Shown: piece by piece, positions 10,548 to 20,368 of the stretch
How the letters are laid out: each line of letters starts with the position of its first letter
How positions within the stretch are numbered: position 1 is the first letter of the stretch
Origin: Candidatus Thermokryptus mobilis
GTDB lineage: Bacteria > Bacteroidota > Ignavibacteria > Kryptoniales > Kryptoniaceae
Length of the DNA: 52,895 nucleotides
Reading direction: 5' to 3'
NCBI RefSeq assembly: GCF_900070205.1
Contig: NZ_FAOO01000004.1
Location: 1-52,895, forward strand
The notes under the pieces: model-generated
The model's database searches: none
Told to the model about the DNA's origin: nothing
The model's input: only the letters and a program-made list of their open reading frames with translations
Program-made: the position numbers and the translations under genes

Positions 10548-11182
10548 TTTTCGGCTTCTTTTTTATTTTTTGAAATCCCATCAAATATGATTTCAAGAAT
10601 TGAGTCAACTATTCTCTCGGGGGAAGCATCCGAGACCTCATCAATCAAACAACCGTATATAACATCCCTTAACATCCCGTTAAAAGCCATGATGACGAGG
10701 TTTGGATCGATGTTTTTGAGGTTTCCACTTTTTATGTCGGCTTTGATTATGTCCGTTAAAATTTTTGAGATATGTGATAACCTCTGAAGGACATAATTTC
10801 TTGTTGACTCTTTTTCATCCGATTCCATCTGCATAATCGCTTGTATCATGACATTAAAAGAGAATTTACTTTCGATCAAGAAGAATTTGATGAGTTCGAG
10901 GGCGTAGAATCTCAACCTATCTCTTGCATTTCCTCTTAATCTTTTCGCTTCATCAGCGAGCGATTGAACCCTATCAAAAAGATTCGTCAGGATTTCATTA
11001 AATAGTTGTTTTTTGCTTTTGAAGTAAGAATAGATAGCCCCTTTGCTAAACTGGGCTTGTTCAGCTATTTCCTCCATTGTTGTGTCTTTATAACCCTTTG
11101 TGCCGAAGAGATGCAGAGCAGCTTCAATTATTTCTTGTTTATGCCTTTCCTTGAGGATTTCTCTTCTTTTTGATTTCGCCAA
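10544..11182 (-). CDS. TetR/AcrR-family transcriptional regulator of the efflux operon
   Basis: The 212-residue protein has an N-terminal TetR HTH: KQEIIEAALHLFGTKGYKDT, then TMEEIAEQAQFSKGAIYSYF with the recognition helix SKGAIYSYFKSK around residues 48-60. The rest is an all-helical ligand-binding and dimerisation domain. The start is a TTG; no better ATG restores the HTH. It is the first gene of the tolC-adaptor-RND-PII operon, and dyads in its promoter (11221-11249) suggest autorepression relieved by a pump substrate. The ligand is unknown. Confidence 0.9.
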   Translation of the reverse strand: MAKSKRREILKERHKQEIIEAALHLFGTKGYKDTTMEEIAEQAQFSKGAIYSYFKSKKQLFNEILTNLFDRVQSLADEAKRLRGNARDRLRFYALELIKFFLIESKFSFNVMIQAIMQMESDEKESTRNYVLQRLSHISKILTDIIKADIKSGNLKNIDPNLVIMAFNGMLRDVIYGCLIDEVSDASPERIVDSILEIIFDGISKNKKEAEK

Positions 11183-11212
11183 CTTTCAGCCGTTTTTATT
11201 TTTGTTTGACTC

Positions 11213-11249
11213 AATATAATACTTTTTGACCAAAAAGTCAAATTTTGAC
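11213..11249 (-). promoter_or_regulatory. Promoter of the tetR efflux operon with overlapping operator dyads
   Basis: On the minus strand TTGACT (11236-11241) is separated by 17 bp from TATATT (11213-11218), a good sigma-70 type promoter pointing into tetR. Overlapping dyads cover it: ACTTTTT-N4-AAAAAGT at 11221-11238 and GTCAAA-T-TTTGAC at 11237-11249. TTGAC/GTCAA half-sites recur. The position fits a TetR operator; binding is inferred. Confidence 0.65.
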
Positions 11250-11262
11250 TAATTAGTTCATC

Positions 11263-11291
11263 TTGATTTTATTTTTTCTGTTTTTTAAATT
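11263..11291 (+). promoter_or_regulatory. Candidate promoter of mnmE
   Basis: TTGATT (11263-11268), a 17-bp spacer and TAAATT (11286-11291) lie 38 bp before the mnmE start. The region is AT-rich, so chance matches are possible. It is divergent from the tetR promoter. Confidence 0.4.
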
Positions 11292-11329
11292 GAAAAACGA
11301 ATTTCCGCATAAAAATTAATTTACAAATC

Positions 11330-12721
11330 ATGAAATATCTTGAGGATACAATTGTGGCTATTTCAACTGCGATTGGGGAAGCTGCGATTTCGGTAATAAG
11401 GATAAGCGGGAAGGATGCTATAAAAGTTGCCGATAGAGTTTTTGTTGGGAAGAGGAAGCTTGCTGATGTTAAAACGCACACTGCTCACTATGGTAAGATA
11501 GTTGATAAAAATGGTGATGTTGTGGATTATGTTGTTGCGACTGTTTTCAAGGCACCAAATTCTTATACTGGTGAAGATACGGTTGAAATAAGTTGTCATG
11601 GAGGGATATTGGTCACAAGAAAAGTTCTTGAGACGGTTCTTGAAGCTGGGGCACGACTTGCTCAACCGGGTGAGTTTACAAAGAGGGCGTTCTTAAATGG
11701 GAAGATTGATCTATCACAGGCGGAGGCGGTAGCTGACCTTATAAGGTCGGCAACGGAGCTTGCTTATCAAAGCTCGCTTTCTCAACTTGAAGGAGCTCTT
11801 TCAAGAAAGATAAGAAAGATGAGAGAAGATCTTATAAATCTTTGTTCTCTTGTTGAACTTGAGCTTGATTTCGCTGATGAAGACCTTGAATTTGTTGACA
11901 AAGCACAGCTTGCTGAAAAGATAAAAGACGTAATAGGTGAGATAGATGAGTTGATTGAGACATTCAGATTTGGAAAGATTTATCGCGAGGGAATAAAAGT
12001 TGTCATCGCAGGGAAGCCCAACGCTGGTAAATCAAGTTTGTTGAACGCGCTTTTAAATGAGAATAGAGCAATCGTGAGCGAAATCCCTGGGACTACAAGA
12101 GATGTAATTGAGGAGAGTTTGAACATTGAAGGTGTTCTTTTTAGAATCGTTGATACAGCTGGTTTAAGGGAGACATTTGATATAGTTGAACGCGAAGGCG
12201 TGAGAAGAACCGAAGAACAGCTTAAAAAGGCGGATATGATTTTACTTGTCATTGACTCAACAGATGAAATAAATGAAGAAGATGTGAGGATTTATCATCG
12301 TGTTTTAAATTTTGCCGTGGATGAATCAAAAAGATGTATAATTGTTTTCAATAAAGTTGATTTGCTTGATGGCAAGAGACCGAATATGAAGATAATGGTT
12401 GATTTTCCTGTTGTTTATATTTCGGCATTAACTGGATTTGGGCTTGAGAAATTGAAAAAGCTTATGGTTGAGCAATCGTTTTTGGGTATGACTCGGACAG
12501 AGTCAAGCGTTGTCGTCACCAATGTAAGACATAGAGATGCGCTTTTGAGAGCTAAACAAAGTTTGATTTATGCTTTAAGGTCACTTGAGCAGGGTATGAG
12601 TGGAGACCTTGTAGCGGTTGATTTAAGGGCTGGATTGAATCATCTCGGCGAGATAATAGGCGAAGTTACAACGGATGATATTTTGAACAACATATTTTCA
12701 AAGTTTTGCATCGGGAAGTGA
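11330..12721 (+). CDS. mnmE: tRNA uridine-5-carboxymethylaminomethyl modification GTPase
   Basis: With MnmG, MnmE makes the cmnm5 modification at U34 of tRNAs reading split codon boxes, using methylene-THF. The 463-residue protein has the folate-binding N-terminal domain (DTIVAISTAIGEAAISVIRI), a central helical domain carrying an inserted G domain with P-loop GKPNAGKSSLLNAL and DTAG (IVDTAGLRET), NKVD (FNKVDLL), and the C-terminal CIGK motif with the essential Cys. It is the first gene of mnmE-mnmG-rsmG, and a parS site follows its stop. Confidence 0.97.
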   Translation: MKYLEDTIVAISTAIGEAAISVIRISGKDAIKVADRVFVGKRKLADVKTHTAHYGKIVDKNGDVVDYVVATVFKAPNSYTGEDTVEISCHGGILVTRKVLETVLEAGARLAQPGEFTKRAFLNGKIDLSQAEAVADLIRSATELAYQSSLSQLEGALSRKIRKMREDLINLCSLVELELDFADEDLEFVDKAQLAEKIKDVIGEIDELIETFRFGKIYREGIKVVIAGKPNAGKSSLLNALLNENRAIVSEIPGTTRDVIEESLNIEGVLFRIVDTAGLRETFDIVEREGVRRTEEQLKKADMILLVIDSTDEINEEDVRIYHRVLNFAVDESKRCIIVFNKVDLLDGKRPNMKIMVDFPVVYISALTGFGLEKLKKLMVEQSFLGMTRTESSVVVTNVRHRDALLRAKQSLIYALRSLEQGMSGDLVAVDLRAGLNHLGEIIGEVTTDDILNNIFSKFCIGK

Positions 12722-12726
12722 AAAAG

Positions 12727-12742
12727 TGTTTCACGTGAAACA
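12727..12742. other. parS centromere site 1
   Basis: TGTTTCACGTGAAACA, a perfect 16-bp palindrome identical to the bacterial ParB-binding parS consensus, lies in the 46-bp gap between mnmE and mnmG. ParB nucleates here for chromosome segregation. parA and parB are not in the window. Confidence 0.93.
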
Positions 12743-12767
12743 TTTTAAAACAAAGTGAATTGAAAAA

Positions 12768-14657
12768 ATGGTGATAAATCCAACAATAGATGAAATTTAC
12801 GATGTGATAGTCGTCGGTGGAGGGCATGCTGGGATTGAAGCTGCCCTTGCTTCAGCAAGAATGGGAATGAAAACACTTTTGATGACGATGGATATAACCG
12901 CAATCGGTCGTATGTCCTGCAATCCTGCTGTTGGAGGAACAGCTAAGGGACATCTCGTTCGCGAAATTGATGCCCTTGGTGGGGAAATAGGTAAAATAGC
13001 TGATGCAACAGCAATACAGTATAGAGTTTTGAATAAATCAAAGGGACCAGCTGTTTGGTCGCTTAGGACTCAAAATGACAGGGAACAGTATTCCATTGAA
13101 GCAAGAAGAAGGGTTGAGGCGCAAGAAGGGCTTGACATAATGCAAGATATGGTGACGGAAATCTTTGTTGAGAATGGGAAAGTTGTCGGTGTGAGAACAG
13201 GGCTTGATATAAAGATCGCCTGCAAGGCGCTTATAATAGCGGCTGGGACTTTTTTAAACGGGAAAATGTACACAGGGCTTGTGAGTAGGGTTGGAGGGAG
13301 ATTTGGTGAGCCAGCAGCAACAGGTTTAACTGAATGTTTGGAGAAGCTTGGTTTTGTTAGCGGAAGGTTGAAAACTGGAACTCCACCCAGGATTGATGCC
13401 AGGACAGTTGATTATTCAAAGGTTCAAATTGAACCAGGAGACCCTGATGCAGAGCCGTTTTCCTTTCAAACGAAGGAAATCATAAAGGATCAAATTCCTT
13501 GTTATTTAACCTATACAAATGAAGAGACGCACAGAATTCTTGAGAAGGGCTTTGATAGGTCACCCCTCTTTACGGGGTTAATTAAGGGTCGTGGTCCAAG
13601 ATATTGTCCGTCTATAGAGGACAAAGTTTATAGATTCAGGGATAAAGAGAGACATCAAATTTTCCTTGAACCAGAGGGGAAAAACACGCATGTTATGTAT
13701 GTAAATGGTTTTTCAACGAGCTTGCCTGTTGAGATCCAACTTGAAGGATTAAAAAGTATCTCAGGGCTTGAAAATGTTAAAATGCTCCGTCCTGGTTATG
13801 CTGTTGAATATGATTTTTTCCCGCCACATCAGCTCAAATTGACGCTTGAGACGAAGCTTGTTGAGGGTCTTTATTTTGCGGGGCAGATAAATGGAACATC
13901 GGGTTATGAGGAAGCAGCTGCTCAGGGGATAATGGCAGGCATAAATGCTGCTTTGAAAATCAAGGGCGAAGGTGAGTTCGTTTTGAAGAGAAGCGAAGCA
14001 TATATTGGTGTTTTGATAGATGATTTGATAAATAAGGGAACAGATGAACCATACAGGATGTTTACATCAAGAGCGGAATATCGTCTTATGTTAAGACAAG
14101 ACAATGCAGATAGGCGTTTGATGAAGTATGGATATAAGTTTGGTCTTATACCAAGCGATGTGTATCAAAGATTGATAGAAAAAGAAGAATTGATAAAAGA
14201 GGGGCTTTATTTCATCAAAAATAGAAGCGTCAAACCAAGCGAAGTTAATTCATATCTTGAGAGAATTGGGTCAAAACCAATTGAGCAACCGGAAAAACTT
14301 GAACAAATAGTAAAACGTCCTGAGGTAAATATCGCTGAACTTTTTGAACTTGAAGCGTTTAAGTCAGATAACACCTTGCAAAAGCTTTTAAGACGAAAAG
14401 ACGCTTTGAGACAGGTTGAGATTGAAATAAAATATGAGGGTTATATTCAAAGACAACTTGAAGAGATAGAGAGGTTTGAAAAGTATGAGGCGATTGAAAT
14501 CCCGGAGGATTTTGATTATACAAAAGTCAAATCTCTTTCAAGCGAAGCGAGGGAGAAGCTGATGCGGGTAAGACCCCGCTCAATTGGGCAAGCATCAAGA
14601 ATTTCAGGTGTTTCCCCGGCTGATATATCGGTTTTGATGGTTTATTTGAAGGGTTAA
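12768..14657 (+). CDS. mnmG: tRNA uridine-5-carboxymethylaminomethyl modification FAD enzyme
   Basis: The FAD- and NADH-dependent partner of MnmE. The 629-residue protein has the N-terminal dinucleotide motif [21 protein letters not shown], the signature [26 protein letters not shown] with a conserved Cys, the second family signature [16 protein letters not shown], and a C-terminal helical MnmE/tRNA-binding region ending [19 protein letters not shown]. The ATG at 12768 gives the usual N-terminus. parS palindromes lie immediately before and after the gene. Confidence 0.97.
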   Translation: MVINPTIDEIYDVIVVGGGHAGIEAALASARMGMKTLLMTMDITAIGRMSCNPAVGGTAKGHLVREIDALGGEIGKIADATAIQYRVLNKSKGPAVWSLRTQNDREQYSIEARRRVEAQEGLDIMQDMVTEIFVENGKVVGVRTGLDIKIACKALIIAAGTFLNGKMYTGLVSRVGGRFGEPAATGLTECLEKLGFVSGRLKTGTPPRIDARTVDYSKVQIEPGDPDAEPFSFQTKEIIKDQIPCYLTYTNEETHRILEKGFDRSPLFTGLIKGRGPRYCPSIEDKVYRFRDKERHQIFLEPEGKNTHVMYVNGFSTSLPVEIQLEGLKSISGLENVKMLRPGYAVEYDFFPPHQLKLTLETKLVEGLYFAGQINGTSGYEEAAAQGIMAGINAALKIKGEGEFVLKRSEAYIGVLIDDLINKGTDEPYRMFTSRAEYRLMLRQDNADRRLMKYGYKFGLIPSDVYQRLIEKEELIKEGLYFIKNRSVKPSEVNSYLERIGSKPIEQPEKLEQIVKRPEVNIAELFELEAFKSDNTLQKLLRRKDALRQVEIEIKYEGYIQRQLEEIERFEKYEAIEIPEDFDYTKVKSLSSEAREKLMRVRPRSIGQASRISGVSPADISVLMVYLKG

Positions 14658-14680
14658 AAGTGTTTCACGTGAAACACTTT
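14657..14680. other. parS centromere site 2
   Basis: The 16-bp parS consensus TGTTTCACGTGAAACA is at 14661-14676. Here the symmetry extends to a perfect 24-bp palindrome whose first base is the last base of the mnmG stop codon. It lies in the 45-bp gap before rsmG. Two identical sites 1.9 kb apart make coincidence very unlikely. Confidence 0.94.
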
Positions 14681-14702
14681 GTAAAGCAAAATTTTTTGTT
14701 AA

Positions 14703-15419
14703 ATGGATTTTGAGGATTTCGTAAGTGTGTGCGATATAAACGGTTTAAAGATTAAGAATGAGCAAGGCGAGCTTCTAAAAAGATATGTTGATTTATTGAT
14801 TGAATGGAATTCAAGGGTTAATCTTATATCGCGCAAAGAGGAAGATGTATGGGGTAGACATATATTACATTGTGTTTCTCCGCTTTTTAAAATCTCTATA
14901 AAGCCAAACGCTTACATTCTTGACCTTGGGACGGGGGGAGGACTTCCTGGAATACCTTGGGCAATTTTAAATGAGAGTGCAAACTTTCTCTTGTTGGATG
15001 GGACGAAGAAAAAAATTGATGCTGTTTCTAACATTGTGAAAGAACTTGGGCTTGAAAATGTCAAAACACTTTGGGGAAGAGCTGAAAACATCGGAAAGAT
15101 GGATGAGTATAAAAATAGGTTTGATTATGTTATCTGTAGAGCGGTTGCTGATTTAAAAACGCTCGTTAAATGGAGTTTTAATTTTTTGTCAAAATTCTCA
15201 AAAAAGTTCTTGGAGAATACATCCGAAGGATATTATCTTCATTCAGGCTGTTTAATCGCCTTTAAAGGCGGTGATGTTAAATATGAAATTGAAGATGCGC
15301 TTAAAACTAAACTTGTTTCTGGAGTTGAGGTGATAGATTTGAATTTTAAAGGATTTGAAAAGGTAGGGCTTGAAGATAAAAAAGTTGTTCTTTTGAAATT
15401 AACAACAAAAAGGGATTAA
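14703..15419 (+). CDS. rsmG: 16S rRNA (guanine-527-N7)-methyltransferase
   Basis: RsmG (GidB) methylates G527 in the 530 loop of 16S rRNA. The 238-residue protein has the family opening [25 protein letters not shown] motif [18 protein letters not shown] near residue 77, and the later motif [16 protein letters not shown]. It follows mnmG after a parS site, the classical gidA-gidB order. murQ starts immediately after its stop. Confidence 0.95.
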   Translation: MDFEDFVSVCDINGLKIKNEQGELLKRYVDLLIEWNSRVNLISRKEEDVWGRHILHCVSPLFKISIKPNAYILDLGTGGGLPGIPWAILNESANFLLLDGTKKKIDAVSNIVKELGLENVKTLWGRAENIGKMDEYKNRFDYVICRAVADLKTLVKWSFNFLSKFSKKFLENTSEGYYLHSGCLIAFKGGDVKYEIEDALKTKLVSGVEVIDLNFKGFEKVGLEDKKVVLLKLTTKRD

Positions 15420-15420
15420 T

Positions 15421-16389
15421 ATGGCGAAATCAGGGAAGGAATTGTTTGATGAACTTTTAAATTTGACAACCGAGCAAAGAAACCCAGCGAGTATGGATAT
15501 TGATTCTAAATCAACGATTGAGATTTTAAAGATAATAAACGATGAGGATAAGAAAGTTCCATATGCTGTTGAGAAGGAAATACCTTACATTGCTCAAGCC
15601 GTTGAACTTGTCGTTCAAGCATTTAAAAGGGGAGGTAGATTAATTTATGTTGGAGCTGGAACAAGCGGTCGTCTTGGTATTCTTGATGCAGCTGAATGTC
15701 CACCAACATTTGGAACAGACCCGGAGATGGTTCAGGGGATAATCGCTGGTGGTCCTGAGGCGGTTTTCAGGGCACAGGAAGGCGCAGAGGATAGCGAGGA
15801 AAATGGGGCAAGGGATATTGAGGCAAAAAATGTTAATGAAAAAGATGTCGTTTGCGGAATTGCAGCAAGCAGAAGAACACCTTATGTTGTAGGAGCGGTT
15901 AAAAGAGCAAAGGAACTCGGGGCTAAGACGATATTTATTACGACAAACCCTAGGAGTCAGTTTAATTATCCATTCGTTGATGTTGCTATATGTCCCGAAG
16001 TTGGTCCGGAGGTTATTATGGGGTCAACGAGGATGAAATCCGGAACAGCTCAAAAGTTGGTTTTAAATATGATTTCAACCACTGCGATGATTCGTCTTGG
16101 AAAGGTTTATGAGAATCTCATGGTTGATCTTCAAATGACAAGCGAGAAATTGAAGGAAAGAGCGAAAAGGGTAGTGATGATTGTTACAGGGGTTGATTAT
16201 AAAACGGCAGAAAAATATCTTATTGAAGCTGGCGGTCACGCTAAAACTGCAATTGTGATGATTAAAACCGGTTGTTCAGCTGAAGAGGCGAGAGAAAGGT
16301 TAAAAAGAGCAGATGGTTTTGTGAGGGCAGCAATTGAAGGTAAAATATTGGTCAGTGAGGATAACAGTGTTGAAGGAAAGGATTCTTAA
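15421..16389 (+). CDS. murQ: N-acetylmuramic acid 6-phosphate etherase
   Basis: MurQ cleaves the D-lactyl ether of MurNAc-6-phosphate to give GlcNAc-6-phosphate in cell-wall recycling. The 322-residue protein carries a SIS sugar-phosphate domain: [20 protein letters not shown] with the conserved catalytic Glu, [19 protein letters not shown], and [16 protein letters not shown]. The opening [10 protein letters not shown] is standard. No MurNAc PTS or anhydro-MurNAc kinase is adjacent. The 3' end overlaps mfd by 23 bp. Confidence 0.95.
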   Translation: MAKSGKELFDELLNLTTEQRNPASMDIDSKSTIEILKIINDEDKKVPYAVEKEIPYIAQAVELVVQAFKRGGRLIYVGAGTSGRLGILDAAECPPTFGTDPEMVQGIIAGGPEAVFRAQEGAEDSEENGARDIEAKNVNEKDVVCGIAASRRTPYVVGAVKRAKELGAKTIFITTNPRSQFNYPFVDVAICPEVGPEVIMGSTRMKSGTAQKLVLNMISTTAMIRLGKVYENLMVDLQMTSEKLKERAKRVVMIVTGVDYKTAEKYLIEAGGHAKTAIVMIKTGCSAEEARERLKRADGFVRAAIEGKILVSEDNSVEGKDS

Positions 16390-19300
16390 CATAGATGGAT
16401 TTAAAAAACTTGACGATTTCCTTTTTAGTGATGCTGAAAGGGTGAATTTGAAAAATGTCGCTGGCTCGTTGTTTAGTTTCATTGTTGCGTTTTTATTTGA
16501 GAAGTTAAGAGATAATGTCTTCGTTGTGGTTCAAGATGAAGAGTTTGGAAGGAAAATAGCTGACGATATTAATTTTATCGCTGGGGAAGATGTTGTTTTT
16601 GAGTTTATCCCGGATGAAGATATGTTAGTGGACGATATTGATGTAATGAAATTAAAGCTCTCTTTTGAAATTTTTCGCGGGCGTAAAATCTTCTTAACTA
16701 CTGCAAAGCATATTCAGGAAAGAATTCTTGTTAGTAAAGAAATTAACAGTATGTCTTTTCGTTTGAGGGTTGGTGAAAAAGTAGATTATGATGAGTTCAT
16801 ATCGTACCTAATCAGCAATGGTTTTGAAAAAAAGAGATATGTTGAGGCTAGGGGGGATTATAGCATAAGGGGAAGTATAATTGATGTCTTTGGGTTTACG
16901 GGGGAATTACCACTAAGGATTGAAATTTTTGATAATGAGGTCGTTTCAATAAGGGAGTTTGATGTCTTTACGCAAAGGTCTATTCGTTTGCTCTCCGAGG
17001 CAATTGTCGTTCCGAAGCTAAATGGAACGGGGTTTGAAGCCGTAGAGATGTATAAGATGTTCAGTGATTCAGTTTGTGTTATTGAAGATATTGAACTGAT
17101 CTCAAGGGAAATTGATGAAGGTGTGTTTGGTGAGATGAAATTTAAAAAATTTATCAATGTGGTTCGTTTTGCAACTGATGAAATTTATGAGGATGAAATT
17201 GATTTCTTCGCGAAGCGACAACCGTTTTTCAATAGCAGTATGACATTATTTTCTGATGAGATTTACAAATTGCTTAAGGATGGATACGAGGTTTTTTTGC
17301 TTTGCGAAGGAGAGGAACAAATGTCAAGAATGAGGGAATTGCTTGAGGAAATTCTCGGTTTTGAAAATGTTATGATGCTTCGTTTTTACCCAAGGTCTTT
17401 GAATTTTGGTTTTATCGGGATGAGGGATAAGGTTGCTGTTTTAACTGAACACGAGGTTTTCAACAGAGTTAAGCCGAGGAATTTTTTAAAGTCAAGGAAA
17501 TTTAGGGGGATAACGCTTCACGAGCTTAATATGTTAAAGCCAGGTGATTATGTTGTTCACATTGATTTTGGGATTGGGCGATTTGCTGGGCTTCAGAGGA
17601 TAAAGATAAATGGTGTTGAGCAAGAAGTTGTTCGGCTTGAATATGCGGATGACGGAGTTTTATATGTGAATTTAAACTATATAAACAGGATAAAGAAATA
17701 TCGGGGGGAGGAAGGGGTTGTCCCCAAATTGAACCGCCTTGGCTCAAATGAATGGGAAAAATTGAAAGAGAAAACAAAGGACAGCATTAAAAAATTTGCG
17801 AGGGATTTAATTTGGCTATATGCGAAGAGAAGTTATGTTAAGGGCTTTAAGTTTTCACCTGATAACATCTTGCAAAAGGAAATGGAGGCGTCCTTTATTT
17901 ACGAAGATACACCTGATCAGAGGAAAGCAACAATTGAAGTTAAGCAAGATATGGAAAGCGATAAACCAATGGATAGGTTGATATGTGGAGATGTCGGTTT
18001 TGGTAAAACGGAGGTTGCGATCCGGGCTTCTTTTAAAGCGGTTCTTGATAAAAAACAAGTAGCGGTGCTTGTCCCAACTACGATCCTAGCCCATCAGCAT
18101 TATAAAACCTTCAGCGAAAGATTAAAAAATTATCCAGTCAGGATTGAAGTTCTATCCCGTCTTGTCCCGAAAGGAAAGCAATTGAAAATAATTGATGATT
18201 TAGCTAAGGGTGAGGTAGATATAATCATTGGGACGCACAGATTGCTTTCAAATGATGTTAAATTTAAAGACCTTGGATTGCTTATTATTGATGAGGAGCA
18301 TAGGTTTGGAGTTGAGGCGAAAGAGAAATTAAGGAAGATTAAAGTAAATGTTGACACTTTGACCTTGAGTGCAACACCTATACCGAGGACCCTTTACTTT
18401 TCGCTTATGGGAGCGAGGGATATGTCGATAATTAATACTCCACCTCCAAATCGTCTCCCAATAATTACGAAAATAATAAGTATTGATTCGCCGAAGTTCA
18501 AGGATATCGTCAAAGAGGCAATTTATCACGAGATAAGTCGTGGAGGACAAGTTTATTTCGTCGTGGATAAGATCTCAGAAATAGAGTTGATAGCGAAATT
18601 CTTGAGGGAAATGATCCCAGATTTAAGATTTGATGTTGTTCACGGGAAGATGAAACCATCAGCTATTGAAAAGGTCATGCTTAAATTTCTTGATGGGAAG
18701 TTTGATCTGTTGATTTCAACTAAAATAATTGAAGCTGGGATTGATATTCCGAATGTCAACACTATTTTCATTTACAATGCGCATACATTTGGGCTTGCTG
18801 AAATATATCAACTTCGCGGGAGGGTTGGGCGCTCAAATAGACAGGCATATGCGTATCTTTTGATACCACCGGTTGAAGTTATTGGGACAAATGCTATCAG
18901 AAGATTGTTAGCGATTGAGGAATTTACAGAACTCGGTTCTGGTTTAAATCTAGCGTTGAAGGATATGGAAATTCGTGGAATAGGAAATTTATTTGGTAAG
19001 GAGCAAACTGGATTTATAAATTCAGTTGGGTTTGATGTGTATTGTAGGATTCTTGAAGAGGCGGTTGCAGAATTGAAGGAGCAAGAATTTAAAGATATGT
19101 TCAGAGATGAAAAAAAGATGAAGAAGAAATTTGACGCTGTTGTTTCGGTTGACATCAGTGCTTTCATACCCGAGTATTATGTTGATTCTGATTCGGAAAG
19201 ATTTGAATTTTACCAACGACTTTATGAGACAAAAGATTTTGAGACAATTGATCAGATTAGGGATGAACTTGAAGATAGGTTTGGTAAACTACCAGAAGAG

Positions 19301-19615
19301 GTTGAAAATTTGCTTTGTGTTTCCAAGATAAAATTTTTGGCTGAAAAAGTTGGAATTCAAAGGGTGGAAATAAGTAGGGAAGCGGTACGCATTGTACTTA
19401 TTGAAGGGATTTTAAACGAAGTTAGTTTTAAAACGCTCATTGATGTTTTATCAAAGAGTGCAAGTGTAAAATTTGAAAAGAAAGGGAATGAATTGTCTTT
19501 AAAGTTTAAAGGTTCATCTTCAGCCAAGCAGAACATGTTGAGGTTTCTTGATATCCTTGAAGAATTGTCAGGAAATTTTTCTTATTATGAGGGAAACTTT
19601 ACCACCTATCCATAA
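16367..19615 (+). CDS. mfd: Transcription-repair coupling factor
   Basis: Mfd pushes stalled RNA polymerase off damaged template and recruits UvrA. The 1082-residue protein has the UvrB-like N-terminal module (about 1-330), the CarD-like RNA-polymerase-interaction domain starting [19 protein letters not shown] (about 391-450), and superfamily-2 translocase motors with Walker [15 protein letters not shown] and DEEH in [12 protein letters not shown]. The later motifs are [11 protein letters not shown] and [18 protein letters not shown]; a C-terminal TRCF domain follows. I chose GTG 16367 because GAGG lies 7 bp upstream; an in-frame TTG at 16334 lies further inside murQ. Its 3' end overlaps the convergent lexA-like gene by 48 bp. 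Confidence 0.96.
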   Translation: MLKERILNIDGFKKLDDFLFSDAERVNLKNVAGSLFSFIVAFLFEKLRDNVFVVVQDEEFGRKIADDINFIAGEDVVFEFIPDEDMLVDDIDVMKLKLSFEIFRGRKIFLTTAKHIQERILVSKEINSMSFRLRVGEKVDYDEFISYLISNGFEKKRYVEARGDYSIRGSIIDVFGFTGELPLRIEIFDNEVVSIREFDVFTQRSIRLLSEAIVVPKLNGTGFEAVEMYKMFSDSVCVIEDIELISREIDEGVFGEMKFKKFINVVRFATDEIYEDEIDFFAKRQPFFNSSMTLFSDEIYKLLKDGYEVFLLCEGEEQMSRMRELLEEILGFENVMMLRFYPRSLNFGFIGMRDKVAVLTEHEVFNRVKPRNFLKSRKFRGITLHELNMLKPGDYVVHIDFGIGRFAGLQRIKINGVEQEVVRLEYADDGVLYVNLNYINRIKKYRGEEGVVPKLNRLGSNEWEKLKEKTKDSIKKFARDLIWLYAKRSYVKGFKFSPDNILQKEMEASFIYEDTPDQRKATIEVKQDMESDKPMDRLICGDVGFGKTEVAIRASFKAVLDKKQVAVLVPTTILAHQHYKTFSERLKNYPVRIEVLSRLVPKGKQLKIIDDLAKGEVDIIIGTHRLLSNDVKFKDLGLLIIDEEHRFGVEAKEKLRKIKVNVDTLTLSATPIPRTLYFSLMGARDMSIINTPPPNRLPIITKIISIDSPKFKDIVKEAIYHEISRGGQVYFVVDKISEIELIAKFLREMIPDLRFDVVHGKMKPSAIEKVMLKFLDGKFDLLISTKIIEAGIDIPNVNTIFIYNAHTFGLAEIYQLRGRVGRSNRQAYAYLLIPPVEVIGTNAIRRLLAIEEFTELGSGLNLALKDMEIRGIGNLFGKEQTGFINSVGFDVYCRILEEAVAELKEQEFKDMFRDEKKMKKKFDAVVSVDISAFIPEYYVDSDSERFEFYQRLYETKDFETIDQIRDELEDRFGKLPEEVENLLCVSKIKFLAEKVGIQRVEISREAVRIVLIEGILNEVSFKTLIDVLSKSASVKFEKKGNELSLKFKGSSSAKQNMLRFLDILEELSGNFSYYEGNFTTYP

Positions 19616-20188
19616 ATTTTTGTCATCCTCGTTAAAGCTTAAAGTTTCATAACCCCTTGCTGATGGGACAAGATATATTTTGCCATGCTCTGATTTGAAG
19701 TATCGTATAAATGCATTGTTTTCGGTAACTGCAAATACGATGTCTCCGTTTTCTATTTTTGTATCCTGTTTGATTATAGCGATGTCATTTTTAAAAATTC
19801 CGACTTTTTGCATACCGTCATCTGGAACTATAACTGCAAAAGAACTTGGGTGGTCAAACATTTTGGAGTCAATTTTTACCGTGCCGATTAAATTTGTGAA
19901 CATAAGAAGTGGATTTTTTGAGTTAAATTTTGATATGAGCGGTATCTCTTTGATGTCATTTTCCTCTTTAAGCATTATGTCCTTGGGTGTGATATTTCTT
20001 GATTTTCCGTTAACTTTTTCTATGTAGCCTTTTTTCTCAAGCGATTTTAAAATTGTGTAAACCGCGTTCGTTGATTTGAATTTAAATTCTTCACATATCT
20101 CACGGACGGTTGGCGGTTTTAAATTTTTTGAGATGTAATCCCTTATGAATTCAAGTATTTGGTTTTGTCTTTCCGTTAAGGGTCTCAT
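19568..20188 (-). CDS. lexA: LexA-like repressor lacking the autocleavage residues
   Basis: The 206-residue protein is collinear with LexA. Residues 1-66 form the winged HTH (LTERQNQILEFIRDYI, PPTVREICEEF, STNAVYTILKSLEKKGYI). Residues 80-206 form the S24 peptidase-like domain. Compared with E. coli LexA, the scissile Ala-Gly is S90-K91, catalytic Ser119 is G125 (PDDGMQKVG in place of the GxSM motif) and catalytic Lys156 is R162 (AFIRYF in place of VTVKRL). RecA-stimulated self-cleavage should be impossible. DNA binding is probably kept, because a GAAC-N4-GTTC box sits in its own promoter. Synechocystis LexA is a known precedent for lost cleavage residues. It is convergent with mfd and divergent from mraZ. 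Confidence 0.88.
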   Translation of the reverse strand: MRPLTERQNQILEFIRDYISKNLKPPTVREICEEFKFKSTNAVYTILKSLEKKGYIEKVNGKSRNITPKDIMLKEENDIKEIPLISKFNSKNPLLMFTNLIGTVKIDSKMFDHPSSFAVIVPDDGMQKVGIFKNDIAIIKQDTKIENGDIVFAVTENNAFIRYFKSEHGKIYLVPSARGYETLSFNEDDKNLWIGGKVSLIIRKIS

Positions 20189-20222
20189 TCGCTATGCTTT
20201 TCATTTGTTTAGTTTACTCGTT

Positions 20223-20251
20223 AATATACTGAACATTTGTTCAAAAATCAA
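20223..20251 (-). promoter_or_regulatory. lexA promoter with embedded LexA (SOS) box
   Basis: On the minus strand TTGATT (20246-20251), a 17-bp spacer and TATATT (20223-20228) form a promoter about 35 bp before the lexA ATG. The spacer contains TGAACATTTGTTCA (20230-20243), a perfect palindrome of the GAAC-N4-GTTC type bound by Gram-positive LexA/DinR. A repressor bound there would block its own transcription. Confidence 0.85.
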
Positions 20252-20331
20252 GAAGGGGTTAATTATTTTAAAAAAGGTGTGTTTTGTGAAAGGAAAATAA
20301 CGCCTTTTGGGTTAGGTATATCCAATCCCTC

Positions 20332-20359
20332 TTGATAAATAAGTTTAAAGACATATATT
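20332..20359 (+). promoter_or_regulatory. Promoter of the mraZ division/cell-wall cluster
   Basis: TTGATA (20332-20337), a 16-bp spacer and TATATT (20354-20359). The predicted start point near 20366 places the MraZ boxes immediately downstream, a repressing position. Confidence 0.65.
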
Positions 20360-20368
20360 TAAAGTGCA

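Noticed and set aside
12722-14702. Replication origin at mnmE-mnmG-rsmG
   Set aside because: parS is present, but I see no cluster of TTATCCACA-type DnaA boxes or a large AT-rich spacer; the gaps are only about 45 bp.
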